Of a stretch of 64,000 bases of DNA, positions 1 through 9,127 are shown piece after piece (the stretch's first letter is position 1; each line of letters begins with the position of its first letter). Location: contig JAJYSJ010000001.1 of the NCBI GenBank assembly GCA_021793645.1, positions 124,001 to 188,000 on the forward strand, read 5' to 3'. The position numbers and the translations under genes were made by a program. The notes beneath the pieces are model-generated. The model was given only the letters and a program-made list of their open reading frames with translations. It did not search any database and was not told where the DNA came from. This stretch comes from Bacillota bacterium (lineage in GTDB: Bacteria > Bacillota > Sulfobacillia > JAJZYS01 > JAJYTV01).

Positions 1-399
1 CGTCGGGTCGTAGCCGATCACCAGCGGCGCCTGGGCGAAGGTCGCATACCAGGAGACGTAGTTTCCGTTCGCCTTGCCCATCAGAAGCGCGTTCACCGAC
101 GGGGACGCGCTGATGAAGACGTCTCCTTGCCGCAGACGACCCTTGATCTGGTTTACGAGCGCCTTGGATCCTGCCGCGATGCCCTGCAGGGTATAGCCGG
201 TCGCCTTGTGGAAGGCAGGTCCAATGCCATTTTCCATTACGTCGACGAGCGATCCGGCGTAGAGCACATTCACGTTGCCTGCGGGGATTGCGGCGGACGG
301 CTTTCCGGATGTGTTGGCGCCGCAGCCCGCGAGTCCCAGCATCAGGGCGAGCGCGGCCGCAGAGCTGAAGGCGCGGCGCGGGAATGCACGGCTACGCAA
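1..399 (-). CDS. Molybdate/tungstate-type ABC substrate-binding lipoprotein (partial)
   Basis: The 3' part lies beyond the left edge of the window. The visible 133 codons begin with a short Arg-rich stretch, a hydrophobic segment and a lipobox LAGC, so the product is an exported lipoprotein. The mature part reads NVNVLYAGSLVDVMENGIGPAF then a KATGYTLQG..GSKALVNQI stretch, typical of periplasmic-binding proteins of the WtpA/ModA type that bind oxyanions. TTG at 399 is preferred over ATG at 426 because GGGGGAT lies six bases before it. It overlaps the end of the upstream XRE-PBP regulator by 8 bp, which suggests co-expression. The ligand (tungstate, molybdate or another oxyanion) is inferred from family only; permease and ATPase genes would be expected beyond the edge. 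Confidence 0.75.
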   Translation of the reverse strand, partial: MRSRAFPRRAFSSAAALALMLGLAGCGANTSGKPSAAIPAGNVNVLYAGSLVDVMENGIGPAFHKATGYTLQGIAAGSKALVNQIKGRLRQGDVFISASPSVNALLMGKANGNYVSWYATFAQAPLVIGYDPT

Positions 400-1444
400 T
401 GCGATCCCCCGTTCGTGTGGTGTCATAGGGGCCGAAGGCTGCGAGGTCCGTGCGGAAGGCGCCTGAACGAAGGACCTCCAGAAGTGCAGCGATCTCCGGC
501 TGCGTAAGCGCTTCGTGCGCCAACAGGAGATCGCACACCTCGTCTGCGATCGGAATGAACCCTAGTCGGTACTCCTCGGCGGCGCCGGCGTGCCCGATGC
601 CGACATCGGCGGCGCCCAGCGCGATCGCCTCGGCGACCTGACGGTGGCCGGTGACCTCCTGCCTATACCCCTGGACATTGGAGGGCTGCAAGCCATGGGC
701 CGGCAGCAGCCGGTCGAGCAGTTCGCGCGCTCCTGCGCCGCGTTCCCGATTGACGAGACGGATGTCCGCTCGGCTGAGATCCCCGGCCCCTTGGATGCCT
801 CGCGGGTTGCCCTGGGCCGTGATGAAGCCCATCTGCCAGTTGCACAGCCGAAACCTTGCCAGTCCAAAAGCATCGATCCCAGCCCCGTCCTGCGGCTGGT
901 GCACGGCAGCGGCGTGCACCTCGGAGCGTTCGAGCTGCGAGAGCGCAGCGCGGTTTCCCGCGTTCCACCACAGTGCCTCGATCCGGCCCGCAGAGCGTTC
1001 GATGTGGCCGCTGAGCAGCCCGAGCGCCGGGTCGCAGCCAGCCAGGAAAAGTCCCCGGCCGACCCCCGGGAACCGCTCGACCCGCAAGAGTCCTCCGCCG
1101 TCGTGTGGGCGCGCGATGCCATGCGCCGGTGCGTCAACCCCGAGTCCGCGCAGCGGCCTTGCGACGGTGCGCCCACCAATCTCCGCCAGCGCGACGCGGT
1201 AGTCCCTATCGCCGCCCGGATGGGCGCCAAGGGGCGTTGCGAGCGCGGTGTCCTGCTCGGGGAGGAACAGATCTTCGACCGCGCAACCGAGCGCGCGCGC
1301 GAGGCGGAGCGCCACATCCAGACCGGGCCCATACTGTCCGGATTCGAGCCCCCCGACCGTCTGCCGCGTTACGCCGGCGCGCTCGGCGAGCTGCTGCTGC
1401 GTATAGCCGCGTCGCTGGCGCCACTCCCGCAACTGGCTGCGCAT
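392..1444 (-). CDS. XRE-family regulator with C-terminal PBP-like ligand domain
   Basis: About 350 residues. Residues about 4-58 form a helix-turn-helix of the XRE/Cro type (YTQQQLAERAGVTRQTV, then ESGQYGP). The remainder resembles a type-2 periplasmic-binding fold without signal peptide (PBP_like family), for example GHAGAAEEYRLGFIPI near the end. Such fusions commonly sit next to molybdate or tungstate transporters and sense the oxyanion in the cytoplasm. Here the next gene downstream is a solute-binding lipoprotein, overlapping by 8 bp. ATG at 1444 is chosen because GGGGG lies 9 bases upstream; an in-frame GTG at 1450 is too near that site. Ligand specificity is inference. Confidence 0.8.
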   Translation of the reverse strand: MRSQLREWRQRRGYTQQQLAERAGVTRQTVGGLESGQYGPGLDVALRLARALGCAVEDLFLPEQDTALATPLGAHPGGDRDYRVALAEIGGRTVARPLRGLGVDAPAHGIARPHDGGGLLRVERFPGVGRGLFLAGCDPALGLLSGHIERSAGRIEALWWNAGNRAALSQLERSEVHAAAVHQPQDGAGIDAFGLARFRLCNWQMGFITAQGNPRGIQGAGDLSRADIRLVNRERGAGARELLDRLLPAHGLQPSNVQGYRQEVTGHRQVAEAIALGAADVGIGHAGAAEEYRLGFIPIADEVCDLLLAHEALTQPEIAALLEVLRSGAFRTDLAAFGPYDTTRTGDRIA

Positions 1445-1476
1445 GCCCACATTCCCCCTACCCGATGGGCAAGGAG

Positions 1477-1482
1477 ATTATA
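1477..1482 (-). promoter_or_regulatory. Candidate -10 box for the XRE-PBP regulator
   Basis: A perfect TATAAT lies 33 bases before the ATG at 1444, directly after the terminator of the upstream gene. No good -35 hexamer is visible 16-18 bases further up, so activity is uncertain. Confidence 0.35.
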
Positions 1483-1514
1483 CAAAAAGACAAAAAATCC
1501 TGCCTATCGGGCAG
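1483..1514 (-). terminator. Intrinsic terminator of the 1525-2943 membrane-protein gene
   Basis: Read on the minus strand, CTGCC-CGATA-GGCAG (1500-1514) is followed by GATTTTTTGTCTTTTTG, a classic stem plus T-run just after the stop codon at 1525. Confidence 0.8.
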
Positions 1515-1524
1515 TCGGATCCAC

Positions 1525-2943
1525 CTAGTTGCCGACGCGTTCCCAGATCGCGTAGGCACCGAGCGTTGCGTACTGGGGGTCCGCGCGGTTCGGGTCTGTG
1601 AGAACCCGCCGCCAGGCGGGCGATGCATCGAGCGTCAAGGCGACCGGAGAGCGGACGTACCAGAGGACGTACTTCGCGCTTGGGTCGTAGCGGTGCAAAT
1701 AGGTGAGAATGGACTCCTCTCCATAGCTCACAGCGATGTACTGCGGCCACCACGGACGCTGCAGCCAGAGATTGTCCCTGCCGTCCAGGTAGGGCCTCAC
1801 GCCGAAGGGCTCAAGGGTCGATCCGATCGAGTACCAGTTGAAGACGTCCTGGGCGTGGTGCGATATGAGCCACGTATAGGCGCGCATCGGATAGCGCGCG
1901 GGGAACACGGGGAGCCGCTCGAAGGCACCGGAAAGGGCGAGCGCCATCACCACCCCCAGCGCGATGGATCGCCGGGCCGCCATGGCCTCCTGCGGCGTAT
2001 TGCGCAGCGTGAGGCGTAGCGGAAGGTACTCCGCGCCGCGCATCGCGAGGAGCAGCATGAGGTAGGGCAGGAATCGAACCGCGTAGAGCATGGCGACCGC
2101 CGAGCCCAACAGGAGCACGGCGTCCGCGAAGCGGCGGGATCTGTAGAGTGCCGGGAGCAGGAGGACGAGGCCAAGCAGCAGTGCGGCGAGATCGGGCCAG
2201 GACCAGGGCGAGTGGAAGTTCGGAGAGGACCACTCCGCAATCACGTTGATGTTGCCATTGGACCCGACATGGCTAAGGTTCGAGAAGGTCCCGGCAAGGC
2301 CGCCCGGATGGACGGCCAGTAGGACCACCGACAGCGCAAGGGGCCAAAGGAGGACGCGTCGTCCCTGTGCATCCGCAAAGGCCAGTTCAAGGAGGAAAAC
2401 GAGTGGCAGGAGCACAGCCGACCCGTGCGCGTTGGTCCACAAAAGGCCCGTGAGGGCTGCGGGCCAGATCCAGCGGCGATCTCCGCTGCGCAGACGCGCG
2501 ATGGCATGCAGGGCGAAGGCGAACAGCACATAGGAGAACAGCTGCGGGCGTGGACTCATCACAGGTACGAGGGTGATGGCAGCAGCGGCGGGCCAGAGGA
2601 GTTCCCAGTAAGGTCCCAGCCTGCGCGCCGGTACTGCTAGCAAGAGGGCTGTCAGGGCCAATACGGGAAGTAGGCCGAGGTAGACGCCGATGCGCCCGAG
2701 CCAGCGGAACCACGCGCCGACGTAGAGGCCGAACAGCCATTCGGCGTTCGACCATGCTGCCCCGCGCATCGCCTGCGAGAGATAGTTGTGCAGCGGCACG
2801 TAGCCGTGCTGCAGAATCCATAGGCCATTAGAGACATCCCAGCCGACGTCTCCGAGGAAACCGTGCGTGGAGAGTGCGCCCGCAAGGATCAAGAAGCCGC
2901 AAAGGGCACCCAGGGCGAAAGAAAGCGGGCCGCGCACAGGCAC
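1525..2943 (-). CDS. Multi-pass membrane protein, GT-C glycosyltransferase-like
   Basis: About 472 residues with at least ten hydrophobic segments. The start is taken as GTG 2943, which lies downstream of the acyl-CoA ligase stop; upstream in-frame starts would run far into that gene. After the first membrane helix comes GDVGWDVSNGLWILQHGYVP, and the C-terminal extracytoplasmic part carries NWYSIGSTLEPFGVRPYLDGRDNLW. A DGR(A/D)(D/N)L(W/Y) motif at this place is seen in a broad family of GT-C-like polyprenyl-sugar membrane proteins of unknown acceptor. Function is therefore only a fold-level guess; it could also be an O-antigen ligase-like or lipid-modifying protein. Confidence 0.6.
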   Translation of the reverse strand: MPVRGPLSFALGALCGFLILAGALSTHGFLGDVGWDVSNGLWILQHGYVPLHNYLSQAMRGAAWSNAEWLFGLYVGAWFRWLGRIGVYLGLLPVLALTALLLAVPARRLGPYWELLWPAAAAITLVPVMSPRPQLFSYVLFAFALHAIARLRSGDRRWIWPAALTGLLWTNAHGSAVLLPLVFLLELAFADAQGRRVLLWPLALSVVLLAVHPGGLAGTFSNLSHVGSNGNINVIAEWSSPNFHSPWSWPDLAALLLGLVLLLPALYRSRRFADAVLLLGSAVAMLYAVRFLPYLMLLLAMRGAEYLPLRLTLRNTPQEAMAARRSIALGVVMALALSGAFERLPVFPARYPMRAYTWLISHHAQDVFNWYSIGSTLEPFGVRPYLDGRDNLWLQRPWWPQYIAVSYGEESILTYLHRYDPSAKYVLWYVRSPVALTLDASPAWRRVLTDPNRADPQYATLGAYAIWERVGN

Positions 2944-2989
2944 TCCCGCGCCCGTATACTCGGGCGGGGCAGCCTTACGCGGCTCAGCG

Positions 2990-4519
2990 CTAGTCTGCGG
3001 ACTCGGCAACGCGGGTGCGCACCTCTCGGCGAAGGACCTTGCCGGTTGCGCCGATCGGAAGTTCGGGCCAGACGAGGATGCGGCGTGGGCGCTTGTAGTC
3101 CGCGAGGTTCGCGTTGCAAAGCTCTTGCAGCGCCTCGACGCTGATCTCCTGCCCTTCACGCGGCGAGACAACGGCCACGACCTCTTCGCCGCGCCGCGTG
3201 TCGGCAAGGCCGACGACAGCTGCCATGCCGACGGACGGATGGCGCGTCAGCACGTCTTCCACCTCGGTCGGGTAGACGTTCTCACCGCTCGTGATGATCA
3301 TGTCGGTCTTGCGGTCGACGAGGAACAGGTATCCTTGCTTATCCTGGTAGGCAAGGTCGCCGACGCCGAGGTAGGCGCCCTTGAACGCCTTTGCGGTCGC
3401 TTCGGGGTCCTTGTAGTAGGCGGTCATGAGGGTCGGCCCTGCGCAGTGCAGCTCCCCCACCTCCCCCTGTTCCACGACATTGCCCTCGTCGTCCAAGATG
3501 TGCACGCTCTGCGCCAGCGACGGCATGCCGATGGACCCGATCACGCCGCCCGGGTGGTGGTGGATCGCCGTGACCGCTCCCAGTTCGGTTGCGCCGTAGA
3601 TGTCGGCGAGGACCGCGCGCGGAAAGCCAGTCAGGATGCGGTCGCGCAGCGTCGTCTGCAAGGGAGCGGAACTCGTGATGATCACACGGAGCTGCTCGGG
3701 GTCGACAAGGCCTTTCTCGGCCGCGTCCGCGAGGAAGGTCAGAAGCGTCGGAACGAACATCGAGTACGTTGCATGATAGCGGTTGATCTCCTCGATCACA
3801 TGCACGGGGTGAAAGACCTTGTGGTGGTAGAGCGCGATCGTCGTACCGAGCGCGAGCGAGAGCGACACGAGCCACAGGGAGTTGACGTGGAACATCGGCA
3901 AGATGGCAAGACCCGTGTCGTCCGGAGTGATGCCGAGGTCTGTGGCCATCAGCAGTGCGATCATCAGGTTGCTGCGGTGCGAGCGCAGCGCTCCCTTGGG
4001 CTTGCCGGTCGTACCCGACGTGTAGACGAGCACCCAGGGATCCTCTTCAAGTACAGGGATCTCCGGGTCCGTCGCCGGCTGCTGGTCGCGCAGCGTGGTG
4101 TAGAACGGCACCCCGTCGGGCCCGGGCTCGACGGTCAGCACCTTCTCCAGCGAGCCGCCAGGCTTCATGCCCGCAGCAAAGGCCGCTTGCAGAAGCGGGC
4201 CATACCCGACCAGGAGACGGCTGTCGGAGTGCGCGAGTACATAGGCCATCTCGGCCGGCGCGAGCCTTAGATTGATCGGCACTGCGACAGCGCCCATCCT
4301 GGCGCAGGCAAAATAGAGTTCGGCATATTCGAGCGAGTTCGGAAGCAAAATCGCCACGTGGTCGCCTTTGGAAAGCCCGAGCGCCAAGAGGAGGTTCGCT
4401 GCCTGGTTGACGCGATCGTTGAACTGACCGTAGGTAAGGCGGTCCTCATCGAAGACGAGGGCGGTCTTGTCCCGGTAGCGCAGCGCATTCGTCGCGAGCG
4501 CCTCGCCCATGGTGAGCAT
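2990..4519 (-). CDS. Long-chain acyl-CoA synthetase (AMP-forming)
   Basis: 509 residues, usual size for a class I adenylate-forming ligase that makes acyl-AMP and then acyl-CoA. The P-loop-like motif YTSGTTGKPKG is near residues 166-176, the A5 region IYGATELG is present, and the C-terminal hinge and lysine motifs read DRKTDMIITSGENVYP and LPIGATGKVLRREV. All catalytic motifs look intact. AAGGGGATAGCGA precedes ATG 4519. It has its own promoter. The exact substrate (fatty or aryl acid) cannot be read from sequence. Confidence 0.88.
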   Translation of the reverse strand: MLTMGEALATNALRYRDKTALVFDEDRLTYGQFNDRVNQAANLLLALGLSKGDHVAILLPNSLEYAELYFACARMGAVAVPINLRLAPAEMAYVLAHSDSRLLVGYGPLLQAAFAAGMKPGGSLEKVLTVEPGPDGVPFYTTLRDQQPATDPEIPVLEEDPWVLVYTSGTTGKPKGALRSHRSNLMIALLMATDLGITPDDTGLAILPMFHVNSLWLVSLSLALGTTIALYHHKVFHPVHVIEEINRYHATYSMFVPTLLTFLADAAEKGLVDPEQLRVIITSSAPLQTTLRDRILTGFPRAVLADIYGATELGAVTAIHHHPGGVIGSIGMPSLAQSVHILDDEGNVVEQGEVGELHCAGPTLMTAYYKDPEATAKAFKGAYLGVGDLAYQDKQGYLFLVDRKTDMIITSGENVYPTEVEDVLTRHPSVGMAAVVGLADTRRGEEVVAVVSPREGQEISVEALQELCNANLADYKRPRRILVWPELPIGATGKVLRREVRTRVAESAD

Positions 4520-4540
4520 TCGCTATCCCCTTTTCACGGT

Positions 4541-4569
4541 TTAGTACCCGGAATCTGCCGTGGCGGCAA
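4541..4569 (-). promoter_or_regulatory. Sigma-A type promoter for the acyl-CoA ligase
   Basis: Minus-strand TTGCCG (4564-4569), a 17-base spacer and TACTAA (4541-4546), 21 bases before the ATG at 4519. Confidence 0.55.
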
Positions 4570-4621
4570 TTCGCCGCATGCGGCCGCTTCACCTTGTCCG
4601 GTTGAGGGCTATAACGGCGAC

Positions 4622-4641
4622 CGGCGGCAGCAGTGCCGCCG
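4622..4641 (-). terminator. Hairpin after pruA, possible weak terminator
   Basis: CGGCGGCA-CTGC-TGCCGCCG, a perfect 8-bp stem 14 bases after the pruA stop. No T-run follows, so it may be an mRNA 3'-end stabiliser instead. Confidence 0.4.
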
Positions 4642-4655
4642 ATCGCGCAGAGGGG

Positions 4656-6203
<1,548 letters not shown>

Positions 6204-6209
6204 AGAGTT

Positions 6210-6247
6210 GCCGGCCCGCCTCCCGGTGGCCCAAGGCCACGGCCGGC
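6210..6247 (-). promoter_or_regulatory. Hairpin in the pruA 5' leader enclosing GGGAGG
   Basis: On the minus strand GCCGGCC pairs with GGCCGGC and, inside, TGGCC pairs with GGCCA around a TTG loop. The only GGGAGG upstream of pruA (6219-6224) sits in the internal loop. It may control translation; no known riboswitch class is recognised. Confidence 0.35.
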
Positions 6248-6391
6248 TCGCCTGCCTTCCTAGCGTGGATTGCCGCGAGGGTGCGGCTGCACTCGACGGA
6301 GGCGATCATACCTCGCCATTGTATCACTACGCTCGGTATGTCCGGCATGAGCTATGGGCTGCGACGGCATGCTACCAGCGGGGTGTTGCAC

Positions 6392-7591
6392 GTGCGGCGG
6401 ATCGTGATCCTGGGCGGCGGCTACGCCGGAGTGCGGGTAGCGCAGGAGATTCTGCGACACATGGACGACGGGGAGCTCGTCCTGATCGACCGCGGCCACT
6501 ACCACGAGATCGTGACGGAGATGTACCGCGTCGCGGCCGGCGCGGAAGAGCCCAAGGGCGTGCAGCTCCCGCTGCGTAGGCTTCTGCCGCAGAAACCGCA
6601 GCTCACCATGCTGCAGGCGGAAGTGCAGTCCCTGGATGTTCGGGAGCGCGAGGTGCACACCGACCGCGGCCGCGTCCCCTACCGGTACCTCGTACTGGCC
6701 TTGGGCGGCGCGCCGGAGTACTACGGCGTGCAGGGTGCAAAGGAGTATGCGCTCACGCTGCAGTACCTCGATTCCGCGGTGCGCGTGCGCAGACGGCTGC
6801 GATCGCTGACCGCAAGCAAAGGCGGCGGGCGCATCGTTATCGTCGGCGGCGGGCTCACGGGCGTCGAGCTTGCGAGCGAGATCTCAGAGCACACACAGGG
6901 CACGTTCGACATAGCGATCGTGCAGGCGGCGCCTACGATCCTTCCCGAGGAGGACAAGAGGCTCGCATCCTATGCCCAAAGTGAACTCGAGAAGCACCAT
7001 ATCACGGTGTATCGCGGGGTGCCGGTCGCTGAGGTGCATGCCCATAGCGTCAAGCTGAAGTCCGGGGCGGATCTCCCCTCGGACGTCACGATCTGGGCGG
7101 GTGGTGTGCGCGCAAACCCGATTGCGAAGGAGGCAGGCCTTCCTTGCGATCAGCGCGGTCGGGTGCTCGTCGACGCGCAGCTCGAGGTGGAGGGCCATCC
7201 CGGCATCTTCGCTGCCGGTGACATCGCGCATGTACCGTCCGGCCACTCCCAGGGGGCACTGCCTCCAACGGCGCAGCTCGCCGTGCAGGAGGGGCTCCAA
7301 GTCGGACGCAACATTCTGCGCGTGTTGAAGGACGAGGAACCACAGCCGCTGCACGCGCGCATTCTGGGAACGGCCGCGGCGCTCGGCGATCGGCACGGCA
7401 TCGCGCACATCGGCCGCTTCCGCCTGACAGGCCGGGCCGGCCATGTCATGCACGAACTGGCGCTCTTGCGATACCTCTACGGGGCAGGCGGTCTCGGCCT
7501 CCTGCGGCGGGAGGCGTACCTCAGCTGGACGCGGCCACCGCAAGAACACGTGGCACAGAGTCCTTCGAGCAAGGCAGGCACCTCAGCCTAG
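6392..7591 (+). CDS. NDH-2-like FAD/NAD(P) oxidoreductase
   Basis: About 399 residues from GTG 6392, which follows AGCGGGG by 8 bases and places the first beta strand (RRIVILGGGYAGVRVA) at the N-terminus. A second dinucleotide fold follows (RIVIVGGGLTGVELASE), then the FAD-binding AAGDIAH motif. This layout is that of type-II NADH:quinone dehydrogenases and related sulfide:quinone or ferredoxin reductases. The C-terminal part is short, with one weakly hydrophobic segment for membrane contact. In-frame ATGs at 6338 and 6347 exist but lack ribosome sites. The electron acceptor is not deducible. Its stop shares CTAG with the convergent gene. Confidence 0.78.
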   Translation: MRRIVILGGGYAGVRVAQEILRHMDDGELVLIDRGHYHEIVTEMYRVAAGAEEPKGVQLPLRRLLPQKPQLTMLQAEVQSLDVREREVHTDRGRVPYRYLVLALGGAPEYYGVQGAKEYALTLQYLDSAVRVRRRLRSLTASKGGGRIVIVGGGLTGVELASEISEHTQGTFDIAIVQAAPTILPEEDKRLASYAQSELEKHHITVYRGVPVAEVHAHSVKLKSGADLPSDVTIWAGGVRANPIAKEAGLPCDQRGRVLVDAQLEVEGHPGIFAAGDIAHVPSGHSQGALPPTAQLAVQEGLQVGRNILRVLKDEEPQPLHARILGTAAALGDRHGIAHIGRFRLTGRAGHVMHELALLRYLYGAGGLGLLRREAYLSWTRPPQEHVAQSPSSKAGTSA

Positions 7592-9000
7592 TCTTGGCCG
7601 GAGGCGGGCAGCATCACGGCGTCGACCATGCCGTGGATGATCTTCTTGTCGGCGGGACAGACCGTCGCAAGCGCCCCCCCGAGCCTGATGCCGTCCGGCG
7701 TACGGAAGAAGTACGGGCAGAGCCGTGTGCGGCCGGCCATGTCGACGGTCTCTTCGGATCCGAAGTCGTAGTAGGGAACCTGCACGATGCGCGCTTTGTG
7801 GAAACGCTGCAGGAGCCACACGGGGTGCGGGAAGTCCGCAAGTGCGTCCCCCACCTCGCGGGCCCATTCCTCCTGCGGCTCATCTTCGCCGATATGCACG
7901 CCGTGGCTCCCCCAGGCGAGATCTGAGAAGCCGCTCGGCTTGAGGACCCAGTCAGCCCGATCGCGCTTGCCCATCTGGGCGACGGCGTGCAGGTCGCGGA
8001 TCGCCCGCCCGCCTACTTGCAGGCCAGCGACGACAGCGTGTGGCGGGACGGGCCGCGGGTCGAGGATGTAGGTTTGGGGTATCAGGCGGCGAAGGCGGCC
8101 CAGGCGCTCCGCGCCAAGCTCCTTCTGCCACGCCTCCTCAAGGCCCGGATGATGCAGTAGGGCAAACCAGAGTTTTTCCTCCAGCTGGGGCTTGAAGGGC
8201 GGAGTGACGACGACGGTGCCCTTGCGCTGGGCGTAGAGGAAGAGGTCCGCCTTCGGGACGTTGCGCAGGTCAAAGAGCTCGAAGAAGCGGTAGAGCACGT
8301 CGAGGCGATCGCCCTGCACGTAGAGTCCGTCTTCGCGGAACTCCACGTCGCGGGGCGATACTGCGTAGACCCGCTCCCCGCGGGCCGTTAGCTGCTTTGC
8401 GAAGTGCTCCATCTCGGGGCGGTAGTCTTCCGATTCCTGCGACACTGCGATGCCCACGACCGGGTGTTCTTTGGACGAGAGCTCTTGCATCGCAAGGATG
8501 AAGCCTTCGAGCACTCCGTGCGGGCCGCCGAGAACGTCCTGGCCAAGTGCCGAGTAGGCGTCCTGCAGCGCGGAGAGCTCGCCGAAGCCGCCCGGTACGG
8601 AATCAAGCTCCGTCGCGACAAAATCGCCCTCGAGCTGCAAGAGGTCCGGTCTCATCATCACCGGAAGATGACTGCGCAGGCGGTGCATCTGGCTGAAGCG
8701 GACAAGCTCTTCCGGCTTGCCGGCATCGAGATACTCCGCTACGAATGCGAGATCCCTCGACTTCAACGAACGCAGGTAGATGCTCTGCTGCGCCTGCACG
8801 AGTGCCCAGAGATCTTCTCCGATCTCCTGCAGACGGGTGCGCAGCGCCAGGTTCAAGGGGTAGGGCCGAACTCCGATGCGCCAGCCGACCCGCTGGCCTG
8901 CCGGCGCTGGCCTTGTCTTACTCTGATAGAGATGCTGCTCCGAGAGCACCTCGTCAAGCCAATTTGCCTCGGTCGCCAGGGACAAACTCTTCGCCTCCAT
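7588..9000 (-). CDS. ATP-grasp-like protein of unknown substrate
   Basis: About 470 residues. The segment VMMRPDLLQLEGDFVATELDSVPGG resembles uncharacterised proteins related to circularly permuted ATP-grasp ligases (glutathionylspermidine synthase-like). Further fold marks are WVLKPSGFSDLAWGSHGVHIG (nucleotide-binding lysine region) and VWLLQRFHKARIVQVPYYD. A ligase forming a carboxylate-amine or similar bond is likely, but no substrate can be named. ATG 9000 is a compromise; an in-frame TTG at 9054 lies directly after a hairpin. The stop overlaps the convergent NDH-2-like gene by 4 bp. Confidence 0.6.
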   Translation of the reverse strand: MEAKSLSLATEANWLDEVLSEQHLYQSKTRPAPAGQRVGWRIGVRPYPLNLALRTRLQEIGEDLWALVQAQQSIYLRSLKSRDLAFVAEYLDAGKPEELVRFSQMHRLRSHLPVMMRPDLLQLEGDFVATELDSVPGGFGELSALQDAYSALGQDVLGGPHGVLEGFILAMQELSSKEHPVVGIAVSQESEDYRPEMEHFAKQLTARGERVYAVSPRDVEFREDGLYVQGDRLDVLYRFFELFDLRNVPKADLFLYAQRKGTVVVTPPFKPQLEEKLWFALLHHPGLEEAWQKELGAERLGRLRRLIPQTYILDPRPVPPHAVVAGLQVGGRAIRDLHAVAQMGKRDRADWVLKPSGFSDLAWGSHGVHIGEDEPQEEWAREVGDALADFPHPVWLLQRFHKARIVQVPYYDFGSEETVDMAGRTRLCPYFFRTPDGIRLGGALATVCPADKKIIHGMVDAVMLPASGQD

Positions 9001-9054
9001 CGCCGCGGCGGGCGGTTCTGCCCGCCGGCCAAGGACCTTGCGGCGGTATGGCAA

Positions 9055-9080
9055 GGCGCCGCCGCCGGGGCGGTGGCGCC
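9055..9080 (-). terminator. GC-rich hairpin between aldehyde dehydrogenase and ATP-grasp gene
   Basis: GGCGCCACCGC pairs with GCGGCGGCGCC-like sequence (one G-T/mismatch position). There is no T-run, so it may attenuate or separate transcripts instead of terminating fully. Confidence 0.3.
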
Positions 9081-9127
9081 CATGCTTCCATTAGGGTAGC
9101 GCAGATGCCGGATGGAGTCGAGTGGGG

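Noticed and set aside
2060-2080. tRNA-like GAATCGAACC string
   Set aside because: No cloverleaf can be formed around it; it lies within membrane-protein codons.
2867-4270. 467-codon plus-strand reading frame opposite the acyl-CoA ligase
   Set aside because: Antisense to a gene with full ligase motifs; low-complexity Arg/His/Asp-rich product typical of the shadow frame in high-GC coding DNA.
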